The notes under the pieces were generated by a model. The model was not told the origin of the DNA. It did not search any database and worked only from the letters and a program-made list of their open reading frames with translations. From an uncultured Prevotella sp. (GTDB lineage: Bacteria > Bacteroidota > Bacteroidia > Bacteroidales > Bacteroidaceae): a DNA stretch of 7,872 bases. Shown here in pieces: positions 1 to 7,551 of the stretch. Location: NCBI GenBank assembly GCA_934230685.1, contig CAKQFF010000091.1, positions 1-7,872 on the forward strand, given 5' to 3'. Each line of letters starts with the position of its first letter. The stretch's first letter is position 1. Made by a program: the position numbers and the translations under genes.

Positions 1-177
1 TTACCTATAAAGGTACAAAATATTTATGAGACTACCAACTTTTTATGAACAAAATCTTATCCCGAACTGGGGTATTTTATGGATTTTCATACCGTCTTTA
101 TACGTCTTCGTGTCTACAATTATCTGTTTTTCAATAGTTTTTATACGAAACCGACTTATTATTCGGGATTTTTTTCC

Positions 178-185
178 TAATTTTG
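178..185 (+). promoter_or_regulatory. Candidate Bacteroidota -7 promoter element for the mannosidase operon
   Basis: TAATTTTG fits the Bacteroidota -7 consensus TAnnTTTG and lies 44 nt before the first ATG, in an AT-rich leader. No TTTG-type -33 element is visible about 19-21 nt upstream, where the sequence is CTTATTATT, so the call rests on the -7 match alone. A missing -33 box could mean that an activator is needed, which is common for polysaccharide-utilisation operons, but that is inference. The rest of positions 1-229 shows no gene I can support. Confidence 0.45.
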
Positions 186-229
186 CATGTGAACTACAAA
201 TTTAAATCTTACAACCAATCAAATTTTCA

Positions 230-2503
230 ATGAAAAGATTATCATTTTTATCCCTAATTATGTGTTTCGCCTTGATGGCGCATGCCATAAATGTGAATGT
301 TAAGAATGCTGTAGACTACGTCAACACACTCGTAGGTTCCGACTCCGACCATGGTCTTTCCACCGGCAACACCTACCCTGCCATTGCCATGCCTTGGGGC
401 ATGAACTTCTGGGTAGCACAAACCGGAAAGATGGGCGACGGATGGCAGTACACCTACGCTGCCAAAAGGATTAGAGGCCTTAAGCAGACCCACCAGCCGA
501 GTCCATGGATTAACGACTACGGTCAGTTCTCGCTGATGCCTACCGTTGGCAAACCCATATTCGACGAGGAAAAGCGAGCCAGCTGGTTCTCACACAAGGC
601 AGAGAAGGCTACACCTTATTATTATAGCGTTTATCTCGCCGACTACGACATCACGGCAGAGCTATGCCCCACGGAGCGTGCCGCACTCATGAGCTTCACC
701 TTCCCCAAGACCGACAGCGCCAATGTCGTGGTAGATGCCTTCGACAAGGGTTCGTATGTCAGAATCATCCCCGAAGAGCGCAAGATCGTTGGCTATTCCA
801 CACGCAACAGCGGCGGAGTGCCCGACAACTTCCGCAACTATTTCGTCATTGAGTTCGACCATGACTTCAGTGCCGCACAAACAGTATTGAATGGAGAGTT
901 GAAGGACTCCAAACAGCAGGAAGGCAATCATGCCGGAGCCATCATCACATTCAAGACCAGCAAGCGAGGCGAAAAGGTAATGGCTCGCGTGGCTTCATCG
1001 TTTATCAGCGAGGCGCAAGCCGTTCAGAATCTCAACGAACTGGGAAATGCTAATATGGAGCAACTCAAGCAGCAGGGACGCAACCGCTGGAACGAGGTGC
1101 TCGGCAAGATTGAGGTGGAAGACGAGAACATCGACCATCTGCGCACATTCTACAGCTGCCTCTACCGCTCATTGCTCTTCCCACGCGCCCTTTATGAGCT
1201 TACAGCATCGGGCGAGGTGAAGCACTACAGTCCATACAACGGCACCGTGCAGGATGGATATATGTTCACCGACACTGGCTTCTGGGACACCTTCCGCTGC
1301 CTGTTTCCACTTCTTAATATGATGTATCCGTCGGTGAATGCCAAGATTCAGGCTGGACTTGTCAACACCTATAAGGAGAGCGGATTCCTGCCTGAGTGGG
1401 CAAGTCCCGGACATCGCGGCTGCATGGTGGGCAACAACTCTGCCTCGGTAGTAGCTGATGCATGGCTCAGCGGACTGCGTGGCTACGATGCCGAGACTCT
1501 TTGGCAGGCCGTGGTTCACGGAACTACTGCAGTTCATCCAGACGTCAACTCAACTGGCCGACTTGGCTATGAGTATTACAACAAATTGGGCTATGTGCCT
1601 TACGACGTGAAAATCAACGAGAGCGTGGCACGCACACTGGAGTATGCCTACGACGACTGGTGCATCTATCAGTTTGGCAAGGCATTGGGCAAGTCAAACA
1701 AGGAGCTTAAGCCTTTTGCCCAAAGAGCAATGAACTATCAGAAGGTGTTCGACAAGGAGAGTGGCTTGATGCGCGGACGCCTGCTCAACGGCAAGTTCCA
1801 GTCGCCTTTCAATCCTCTGAAGTGGGGCGATGCCTTCACCGAGGGCAACGCATGGCACTACACATGGTCGGTATTCCACGACCCGCAAGGACTTATCAAC
1901 CTTATGGGAGGCAAGGACAGATTCAACCAGATGCTCGACTCTGTGTTCCTCCTGCCGCCAGTATTCGACAACAGCTACTATGGCTTCACCATCCACGAGA
2001 TTCGCGAGATGCAGGTGATGGACATGGGCAACTACGCTCATGGCAACCAGCCCATACAGCATGCCATATATCTCTACGGCTATAGCCTGCAGCCATGGAA
2101 GACCCAGTATTGGGTACACCAGGTGATGGATCGCCTTTACACTCCCACTCCCGACGGCTATTGCGGCGACGAGGACAACGGACAGACCTCTGCATGGTAT
2201 GTGTTCTCGGCCATGGGCTTCTATCCCGTATGCCCTGGTTCAGGACAGTATGTGCTGGGCTCGCCCTACTTCAAGTCGATGAAGATACATCTGGAGAATG
2301 GCAAGGAGGTGAACATCTCCGCCGAGGGCAATGGCTGCTATGTAGACAACCTGTCGATCGACGGCAAGCCGTACAACCATAACTACATCGACATCAGCTC
2401 GCTGAAGCAGGGCGCAAGCCTCAACTTCAACATGTCGGAGAAGCCGAACATGCAGAGAGGAACAAGCGAGGAAGACGCTCCTTACTCTATGTCGAAGAAA
2501 TAA
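230..2503 (+). CDS. GH92 family alpha-mannosidase, predicted alpha-1,2-specific, exported
   Basis: A 757-residue calcium-dependent exo-alpha-mannosidase of glycoside hydrolase family 92, predicted to remove terminal alpha-1,2-linked mannose from N-glycans or mannan in the periplasm. Residues 1-19 are a signal peptide with a likely signal peptidase I site after Ala-His-Ala; Cys12 has no lipobox. An N-terminal beta-sandwich is followed by an (alpha/alpha)6 domain. The block GNTYPAIAMPWGMNFW (46-61), HQPSPW (88-93), EGNAWHYTW with Glu538, and GDEDNGQTSAWY with Asp647 and Asp649 are family hallmarks. From memory, Bacteroides BT3990 uses Glu533 as acid, Asp642/Asp644 at the base, and Trp88, His584, Glu585 in the +1 subsite. 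Every one of these has its counterpart here at +5 (Trp93, Glu538, His589, Glu590, Asp647, Asp649). Length and completeness are normal. The ATG lacks a Shine-Dalgarno sequence, as is usual in this phylum. It is the first gene of a three-gene operon. Confidence 0.93.
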   Translation: MKRLSFLSLIMCFALMAHAINVNVKNAVDYVNTLVGSDSDHGLSTGNTYPAIAMPWGMNFWVAQTGKMGDGWQYTYAAKRIRGLKQTHQPSPWINDYGQFSLMPTVGKPIFDEEKRASWFSHKAEKATPYYYSVYLADYDITAELCPTERAALMSFTFPKTDSANVVVDAFDKGSYVRIIPEERKIVGYSTRNSGGVPDNFRNYFVIEFDHDFSAAQTVLNGELKDSKQQEGNHAGAIITFKTSKRGEKVMARVASSFISEAQAVQNLNELGNANMEQLKQQGRNRWNEVLGKIEVEDENIDHLRTFYSCLYRSLLFPRALYELTASGEVKHYSPYNGTVQDGYMFTDTGFWDTFRCLFPLLNMMYPSVNAKIQAGLVNTYKESGFLPEWASPGHRGCMVGNNSASVVADAWLSGLRGYDAETLWQAVVHGTTAVHPDVNSTGRLGYEYYNKLGYVPYDVKINESVARTLEYAYDDWCIYQFGKALGKSNKELKPFAQRAMNYQKVFDKESGLMRGRLLNGKFQSPFNPLKWGDAFTEGNAWHYTWSVFHDPQGLINLMGGKDRFNQMLDSVFLLPPVFDNSYYGFTIHEIREMQVMDMGNYAHGNQPIQHAIYLYGYSLQPWKTQYWVHQVMDRLYTPTPDGYCGDEDNGQTSAWYVFSAMGFYPVCPGSGQYVLGSPYFKSMKIHLENGKEVNISAEGNGCYVDNLSIDGKPYNHNYIDISSLKQGASLNFNMSEKPNMQRGTSEEDAPYSMSKK

Positions 2504-2518
2504 AAACATCTACTCTAT

Positions 2519-4687
2519 ATGAAATCAAAGATAATAACCCTATTACTTATTGCTTGCGGCATGTTTAGCAGCCATGCCCAAGCACACAATGAGGCTCCCA
2601 ACAACCTTACCCAATACATCGACCAGCGTATTGGCACAGGCGGACACGGACACGTGTTTCTTGGAGCCAACGTGCCTTTCGGCTATGTGCAGCTCGGACC
2701 ATCCGAGCACACACGCGGTTGGGACTGGTGCTCTGGCTATCATGATTCCGACTCGGTGTTGATAGGTTTCGGCCATCAGCACATGAGCGGCACGGGTATT
2801 GGCGAACTTGGCGATGTGGCTTTCCTCCCGGTGGTGGATGCCGAGCAGAAGGAAGTGATATTCAGTCATGCCAACGAGAATGTGCGTCCCGGCTATTATG
2901 CCGTGAAACTGCAGCAGCCCAACGTATGGGTGGAGCTTACAGCCACAAAGCGGGCTGGTTTCCACCGCTACACATTTGGCGCCGACACCAAGCAGGCACA
3001 GTTGATACTCGACCTCTTCCAGGGAATAGGTTGGGACAGCCCCACCGACTATGCCGTGGACGCTACCACAGCCACAAGCATTGCCGGACACCGTTTCTCT
3101 ACTGGATGGGCCAAAGACCAGAAGGATTTCTTCGTGGCTGAGTTCTCTCAGTCGGTCAACGTGCAACCATTGGACAGTGGCAGATGGCTGATAAGGGTTT
3201 CGGATGCAACCAAGCCCCTATTAATTAAGGTGGGCCTCTCGGCCGTGAGCATCGACAATGCCAAGCAGAACCTTAAAGCCGAGATTCCCGACTGGGACTT
3301 CCGCAAGGTGGTGGTGGCAGCCGACAAGGCATGGAACGAAGCACTCTCCAAGGTGAAGATAGAGACTCCCGACCCCACTGTTCGCCGAATATTCTATACG
3401 GCAATGTATCATTCGATGATTGCCCCTTCTGTGTTCTCGGATGTCAACAAGCAGTATCGCGGAGCCGACGGCAAGGTGTACAACGGCGACTTCACCAACT
3501 ACACCACCTTCTCGCTTTGGGACACCTATCGCGCAGCACATCCTCTTATGACCATCATCCATAAGGACATGCTCACGGATATTGCCAACACCCTCGTCAA
3601 CATCTACCGCCAGCAGGGCAAACTGCCCGTATGGCATCTTATGGGCAACGAGACCGACTGCATGGTGGGCAACCCTGGCATTCCCGTGCTTGCCGACCTT
3701 GTGCTCAAAGGCTACGTCAAGGACAAGGAGTCGGCCTTCGAAGCCATGAAGAAGTCGGCCATGCTCGACGAGCGCGGACTTGGACTGCTCAAGCAATATG
3801 GCTACCTGCCCTACGACAAGGATCCCGAGATGGAGACCGTGGCAAAAGGCTTGGAGTATGCCTTGGCAGACGACTGCGTGGCTAAGGTAGCCCGACTGTT
3901 GGGCAAGAAAGCCGATGCCAAATACTTTGGCGAGCGCGCCAAGAGCTATCGCCACTATTTCGACAAGCAGACAGGCTTTATGCGTGGCGTGAGCAGCGAC
4001 GGCAAGTTCCGCACACCGTTCAATCCCTTCTCCACCGTGCATCGCCAGGACGACTACACCGAGGGCAACGCATGGCAATACACATGGCTTGTGCCACACG
4101 ACGTGCACGGACTCGTGAAACTATTCGGCAGCGAGACCAACTTCACCACCAAACTCGACTCGCTGTTCATCGTCGACGGCACACTCGGCGACAATGCCTC
4201 GCCCGACATATCAGGTCTTATTGGCCAGTATGCCCACGGCAACGAGCCAAGCCACCACGTGCTCTATATGTACAACTACGTGGGACAGCCTTGGAAGGCG
4301 GCACGCCTCATACGCCAGACCATGAAGGAAATGTACAAGGACGAGCTCGACGGACTGAGCGGCAACGAGGATGTGGGACAGATGTCGGCATGGTACATAC
4401 TCTCGGCTGTGGGTCTGTATCAGGTGGAGCCAGCTGGCGGCAAATACATCATCGGAAGTCCAGTCGTCGACAAGGCCACAATGAATGTGGGCGACGGCAA
4501 GACATTCACCATCCAATGCCCCAACAACAGCAAGGAGAACATATATGTGCAGTCGGCAAAGCTCAATGGCAAACCTTACACCAAGTCATACATAATGTAC
4601 GACGACATCATGCGTGGCGGAACCCTAGAACTGCAGATGGGCAGCAAGCCCTCAAAGTGGGGAACAAAGGCGAGCGACAGACCGTAG
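2519..4687 (+). CDS. GH92 family alpha-mannosidase, linkage uncertain (not the alpha-1,2 type), exported
   Basis: A second GH92 enzyme of 722 residues, clearly distant from its neighbour. The N-terminus is an export signal: hydrophobic residues 5-17 with likely signal peptidase I cleavage after Ala20 or Ala22. The string Leu-Ile-Ala-Cys13 resembles a lipobox, so a lipoprotein is possible, but it comes unusually early. GH92 hallmarks are GTGGHGHVFLGANVPFG near residues 39-55, HMSGTG (88-93), YTEGNAWQYTW with the predicted catalytic acid Glu515, YAHGNEPSHH around His573, and GNEDVGQMSAWY with Asp618. The alpha-1,2 triad of the upstream gene is absent: its Trp93 position is Gly93, and the His-Glu pair falls on Asp558-Asn559. 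The first acid of the base pair is Asn616. The linkage is therefore probably not alpha-1,2; alpha-1,3 is a plausible guess. The gene starts 15 nt after the previous stop and is surely cotranscribed. Confidence 0.92.
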   Translation: MKSKIITLLLIACGMFSSHAQAHNEAPNNLTQYIDQRIGTGGHGHVFLGANVPFGYVQLGPSEHTRGWDWCSGYHDSDSVLIGFGHQHMSGTGIGELGDVAFLPVVDAEQKEVIFSHANENVRPGYYAVKLQQPNVWVELTATKRAGFHRYTFGADTKQAQLILDLFQGIGWDSPTDYAVDATTATSIAGHRFSTGWAKDQKDFFVAEFSQSVNVQPLDSGRWLIRVSDATKPLLIKVGLSAVSIDNAKQNLKAEIPDWDFRKVVVAADKAWNEALSKVKIETPDPTVRRIFYTAMYHSMIAPSVFSDVNKQYRGADGKVYNGDFTNYTTFSLWDTYRAAHPLMTIIHKDMLTDIANTLVNIYRQQGKLPVWHLMGNETDCMVGNPGIPVLADLVLKGYVKDKESAFEAMKKSAMLDERGLGLLKQYGYLPYDKDPEMETVAKGLEYALADDCVAKVARLLGKKADAKYFGERAKSYRHYFDKQTGFMRGVSSDGKFRTPFNPFSTVHRQDDYTEGNAWQYTWLVPHDVHGLVKLFGSETNFTTKLDSLFIVDGTLGDNASPDISGLIGQYAHGNEPSHHVLYMYNYVGQPWKAARLIRQTMKEMYKDELDGLSGNEDVGQMSAWYILSAVGLYQVEPAGGKYIIGSPVVDKATMNVGDGKTFTIQCPNNSKENIYVQSAKLNGKPYTKSYIMYDDIMRGGTLELQMGSKPSKWGTKASDRP

Positions 4688-4721
4688 CATGAACACAAAC
4701 TTACAACATTCAAGACAAACA

Positions 4722-6227
4722 ATGAGAACATCAATCATAACATTAGCCCTCCTGTCGGCAATGTCGGCAACGGCACAAGAGAACGCAACGGTGGATGTGC
4801 ACGCACGCTACACCAAGGTAGTAACGCCCGTCAACGGCAAGTATGAGTCGAAGCGTCCGCCTATGGCCGAGCGTCTGTTCACTTCAGAGGCGGTGGAGAA
4901 GAAAATCAAGGAGGTGCAGAAACTGCTGAAGAACAACCCAAAACTCGCATGGATGTTTGCCAACTGCTATCCCAACACCCTTGAGAGCACCGTACACTAC
5001 CGTGTGTTGGAGAATGGCGACGACGACACATTCGTATATACAGGCGACATACCAGCCATGTGGCTTCGCGACTCAGGCGCACAGGTGTGGCCCTACATGG
5101 CCCTTGCCAACAAGGACGAGAAACTGAGAAAGATGCTGCGTGGCGTCATTCTGCGCCAACTTAAATGTGTCAACATCGACCGTTATGCCAATGCCTACAA
5201 CGATGGTGCCACGGGAGCCGGATGGCAGAGCGACGGCACACAGATGCGGGCAGAAGTGTTTGAGCGCAAGTATGAGATCGACTCCTTCTGCTATCCCATA
5301 CGCCTTGCCTATGAATATTGGAAGGTTACGGGCGACGACTCTATCTTTGGCGACGAATGGATGATGGCTGTTAAGAACATCCTCAAGACCTTCCACGAGC
5401 AGCAGCGCAAGGATGGTAAGAACCCCTATCAGTTCACACGTGTTACCGACCGTGCCTTCGACACCGTCGGTTGGGGCGGTTATGGCGCACCAGTAAAGCC
5501 TGTTGGACTGATAGCCTCAACATTCCGTCCGTCCGACGATGCCACTATCCTGCCGTTCCTTATTCCGTCGAACTTCATGGCGGTGACATCAATGAACAAG
5601 GCTGCCGAGATATTGCGCTACTGTGCAGAGACAGCCGGCAAGAGCAGGAACATAAGTGCGGCTAAGAAGAACGACGCCTTAAGACTGGCAGAAGATTGCA
5701 GCAGTCTTGCCAAGGAGGTGAAGTCGGCATTGCAGAAATATGCCGTCTACAACCATCCTAAGTATGGCAAAATCTACGCCTACGAGGTTGACGGCTTCGG
5801 CAACCATCTGTTGATGGACGACGCCAACGTGCCTTCGCTCCTAGGTATGGGCTATTTGGGCGACGTGGAGATGGACGACCCCATCTATCAGAACACCCGC
5901 AAGTTTGTGTGGAGCGACGACAACCCTTGCTTCTTCAGCGGTAAGGCAGGCGAGGGCATCGGCGGTCCGCACGTCGGCAAGGACATGCCCTGGCCTATGT
6001 CAATAATGATGAAATGCTTCACATCCAACGACGACAACGAGATTCGCTGGTGCATGAAGACCCTGCTCAACACCGACGCCGGCATGGGATTCATACATGA
6101 GTCGTTCAACAAGGATGATGCATCCAACTACACACGCCCGTGGTTTGCATGGCAGAACACACTTTTCGGAGAGTTGGTCATCAAGCTTATTAACGACGGA
6201 AAGGCCGACTTGCTCAACAATCTCTAA
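4722..6227 (+). CDS. GH125 family exo-alpha-1,6-mannosidase, exported
   Basis: A 501-residue enzyme of glycoside hydrolase family 125: metal-independent, inverting exo-alpha-1,6-mannosidases with an (alpha/alpha)6 fold. Visible blocks are TGDIPAMWLRDSGAQVWPY (Asp117), WQSDGTQMR, EIDSFCYP (Asp187), STFRPSDDA (Asp272/Asp273), MDDANVPSLLGMGYLG (Asp366/Asp367), GPHVGKDMPWP, GFIHESFNKDDASNYTRPW (Glu460) and a C-terminal FGELV. By family knowledge the acid is probably in the RPSDD block and the base the HESF glutamate; this was not aligned. I chose the ATG at 4722 because it gives a clean signal peptide (hydrophobic residues 5-14, cleavage after Ala-Thr-Ala18). An in-frame ATG at 4689, one base after the previous stop, would add 11 polar residues in front of it. 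Last gene of the operon; alpha-1,6 cleavage complements the two GH92 enzymes. Confidence 0.9.
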   Translation: MRTSIITLALLSAMSATAQENATVDVHARYTKVVTPVNGKYESKRPPMAERLFTSEAVEKKIKEVQKLLKNNPKLAWMFANCYPNTLESTVHYRVLENGDDDTFVYTGDIPAMWLRDSGAQVWPYMALANKDEKLRKMLRGVILRQLKCVNIDRYANAYNDGATGAGWQSDGTQMRAEVFERKYEIDSFCYPIRLAYEYWKVTGDDSIFGDEWMMAVKNILKTFHEQQRKDGKNPYQFTRVTDRAFDTVGWGGYGAPVKPVGLIASTFRPSDDATILPFLIPSNFMAVTSMNKAAEILRYCAETAGKSRNISAAKKNDALRLAEDCSSLAKEVKSALQKYAVYNHPKYGKIYAYEVDGFGNHLLMDDANVPSLLGMGYLGDVEMDDPIYQNTRKFVWSDDNPCFFSGKAGEGIGGPHVGKDMPWPMSIMMKCFTSNDDNEIRWCMKTLLNTDAGMGFIHESFNKDDASNYTRPWFAWQNTLFGELVIKLINDGKADLLNNL

Positions 6228-6268
6228 GGTAAAAGACAAATTCCTTTACCATAAAAGGATAGTAAAGT

Positions 6269-6331
6269 AAAAGAATCGTCCATCAGCTGACAGACAAGCG
6301 TCTAACAGCTGATGGACGATTCTTTTTTTTT
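6269..6331 (+). terminator. Strong intrinsic terminator of the mannosidase operon, probably bidirectional
   Basis: A perfect 21-bp stem (arms 6269-6289 and 6306-6326) carries a 16-nt loop that itself contains a 4-bp AGAC/GTCT hairpin. Nine Ts follow on the plus strand (6323-6331). It begins 42 nt after the GH125 stop. Read on the minus strand, the same stem is followed by TTACTTTACT, a weaker U-rich tail, and lies 27 nt beyond the DUF2023 stop. It can therefore serve both convergent transcripts. Confidence 0.92.
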
Positions 6332-6353
6332 ACGTATATAAGTTATTATTTGT

Positions 6354-6716
6354 TCAATTGACTTTCATGCATTTGTCCTTACGCTCACAGTATCTCTCGC
6401 ATTGCGCGCAGATGTCATAACCAAGCATTGCTCCGAGCATGAAGTCTTCCTCGGGTGTGAGCTGGTTGAGAGGGCGCGTCACAATCATGCGTATGGCATT
6501 AAGACATTCCTCCCTACCGAAATACAAATTCAGTCGGTCGTTGCCTACAGGCTGGATAACATATTTGATATTTTGGTTTTCCAGTCTGCGAATAGCAAAA
6601 TCCTCATACTTCTTGCTGAAAGTGAAGAGCACCATACGGCGCACTCCCTTCTGATATTCGTATATATGATTCATCAGAACCTTCATGTCTATTGGTAATG
6701 CTGTGGATTGCTGCAT
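6354..6716 (-). CDS. DUF2023 family protein with C-terminal cysteine cluster, flavodoxin neighbour
   Basis: A 120-residue cytoplasmic protein that I recognise as DUF2023, a small Bacteroidota family of unknown function usually encoded beside flavodoxin. Family features are the start MKVLMNHIYEYQKGVRRMVL (11-30), a small alpha/beta core with NLYFGREEC (63-71), and the ending LTPEEDFMLGAMLGYD (86-101). After this come four cysteines, Cys103, Cys106, Cys110 and Cys116 (C-x2-C-x3-C-x5-C), in a charged tail. Such a pattern could bind zinc or an iron-sulfur cluster, but that is inference. There is no signal peptide or membrane segment. Translation may instead start at Met11, which matches the start I remember for the family; the first ten residues are weakly supported. 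It lies 44 nt downstream of fldA, with no terminator between, so the two should be cotranscribed. A role as redox partner or regulator of flavodoxin is a guess from context. Confidence 0.85.
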   Translation of the reverse strand: MQQSTALPIDMKVLMNHIYEYQKGVRRMVLFTFSKKYEDFAIRRLENQNIKYVIQPVGNDRLNLYFGREECLNAIRMIVTRPLNQLTPEEDFMLGAMLGYDICAQCERYCERKDKCMKVN

Positions 6717-6760
6717 GATTATAACTTGTCTATGTGAGTGAATAAGAACAGATATGTGGA

Positions 6761-7258
6761 TTAGAGACTGGGCTGTATTTCAGCTACCCAGGCGTCGATG
6801 CGCTCGTCGGTCTTGCCATCCTCGTTGACTTCATCAAGGGCCAAGCCAACAAACTTACCGTCGACCACCGACTCCGACTCGTCAAACGTGTAGCCATCTG
6901 TAGCTACAGCACCTATGACATTGGCGCCAGCCTCCTTTGCTGCATTGTATATCTCAGCCATTCCACCCACAAAAGTGTCGGGATAAGACTCAGAGTCGCC
7001 ACAGCCAAATAGAGCCACAGTCTTGCCGCTAAGGTCGGCACTCTTTATTACCTTAATACCGTCATACCAGTCGTCCTGCACTTCGCCAGCACCCCATGTA
7101 GATGTGCCGAGAATGAGATTGTCGTTGTCGGCAATCACACCGTCGTCTAAGTCAGTGACATTGATAATGTTGTCCACGCCCAATTTGGCTCCGATTCTGC
7201 CAGCCAGGTCTTCACAAGTGCCAGTGCTTGTGCCATAGATGATAACAGTCTTCTTCAT
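6761..7258 (-). CDS. fldA: Long-chain flavodoxin
   Basis: A 165-residue soluble FMN-binding electron carrier that can replace ferredoxin, often when iron is short, feeding low-potential electrons to enzymes such as radical-SAM proteins. The FMN phosphate loop GTSTGTCEDLA is at residues 9-19. The first isoalloxazine-stacking loop is STWGAGEVQDDW (53-64) with Trp55. The second is GCGDSESYPDTF (85-96) with Tyr92. The stretch DGYTFDESESVVDGKFVGLALDE (121-143) is typical of long-chain bacterial flavodoxins, and the length is normal. GDS replaces the more usual GDQ at 87-89, a mild change. The ATG at 7258 gives the standard MKKTVIIYGTSTG start and follows an A-rich leader. First gene of a two-gene operon with DUF2023, with its own promoter at 7319-7350. 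I see no obvious Fur-type operator. Confidence 0.96.
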   Translation of the reverse strand: MKKTVIIYGTSTGTCEDLAGRIGAKLGVDNIINVTDLDDGVIADNDNLILGTSTWGAGEVQDDWYDGIKVIKSADLSGKTVALFGCGDSESYPDTFVGGMAEIYNAAKEAGANVIGAVATDGYTFDESESVVDGKFVGLALDEVNEDGKTDERIDAWVAEIQPSL

Positions 7259-7318
7259 AATCTTTAGTTGTTTTTATTTATATATATGTATGGTTAAAGC
7301 CATTATTTTTATCTGCTG

Positions 7319-7350
7319 CAAAGTTAGCTTGGTTTCAACATCTACACAAT
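7319..7350 (-). promoter_or_regulatory. Bacteroidota sigma-A promoter for fldA-DUF2023
   Basis: On the minus strand TAACTTTG (7326 to 7319) fits the -7 consensus TAnnTTTG exactly. ATTG (7350 to 7347) stands at the -33 position with a 20-nt spacer, close to the usual Bacteroidota spacing. Transcription would start near 7312, giving a 5' leader of roughly 50 nt before the fldA ATG. Confidence 0.75.
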
Positions 7351-7471
7351 ACCTAAATACTATGATTTTACAGACTTTCCTTTTCCTATGTCTTACTTCA
7401 CTTATATTACTAAAACTAAAAATAGCCAATACAAAAGTGTTAAAGCTCAGTACCACTTCAGTGTTACACAA

Positions 7472-7530
7472 CTGGTACTGCAGTTTCATACGGCTGGTAC
7501 TGGAGTTTCAGTTGGCTGGTACTGCAGTTT
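7472..7530. repeat. Three direct repeats with exact 22-bp period
   Basis: The core CTGGTACTGCAGTTT occurs at 7472 and 7516, and CTGGTACTGGAGTTT at 7494. The three starts are exactly 22 bp apart, about two helical turns. The first two copies continue with CA, and the second and third are preceded by GG. The outer copies contain the 8-bp palindrome ACTGCAGT, which the middle copy breaks by one base. An inverted partial copy, CAGTACCA, lies at 7448-7455. The array sits about 160-220 bp upstream of the predicted fldA start point. Even phasing suggests a protein-binding array, but the function is unknown. Confidence 0.8.
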
Positions 7531-7551
7531 AACTCAATATGTACTATAACG

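Noticed and set aside
94..115. Three GTCT(T) repeats about 10 bp apart upstream of the mannosidase operon
   Set aside because: The units are only 4-5 bp and the spacing is uneven (10 then 8), so chance is a good explanation.
3221..4108. Minus-strand 295-codon ORF inside the second GH92 gene
   Set aside because: It is antisense to an intact GH92 gene with all hallmark motifs. Its His/Ala/Val-rich composition is typical of a frame shadow of a GC-rich gene.
6229..6250. GGTAAA/TTTACC inverted repeat just after the GH125 stop
   Set aside because: It is a 6-bp A/T-rich stem with a 10-nt loop and no T-run; the strong hairpin right after it explains termination.
7274..7303. Nine-codon ORF (MALTIHIYK) in the fldA leader
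   Set aside because: It lies just inside the predicted transcript, but is too short to separate from chance in AT-rich DNA. It has no regulatory codon bias and no attenuator hairpin after it.
7239..7532. Plus-strand 97-codon ORF with hydrophobic N-terminal half
   Set aside because: It overlaps the start of fldA, the whole fldA promoter and most of the repeat array. The hydrophobicity comes from AT-rich intergenic DNA, and no family features are visible.
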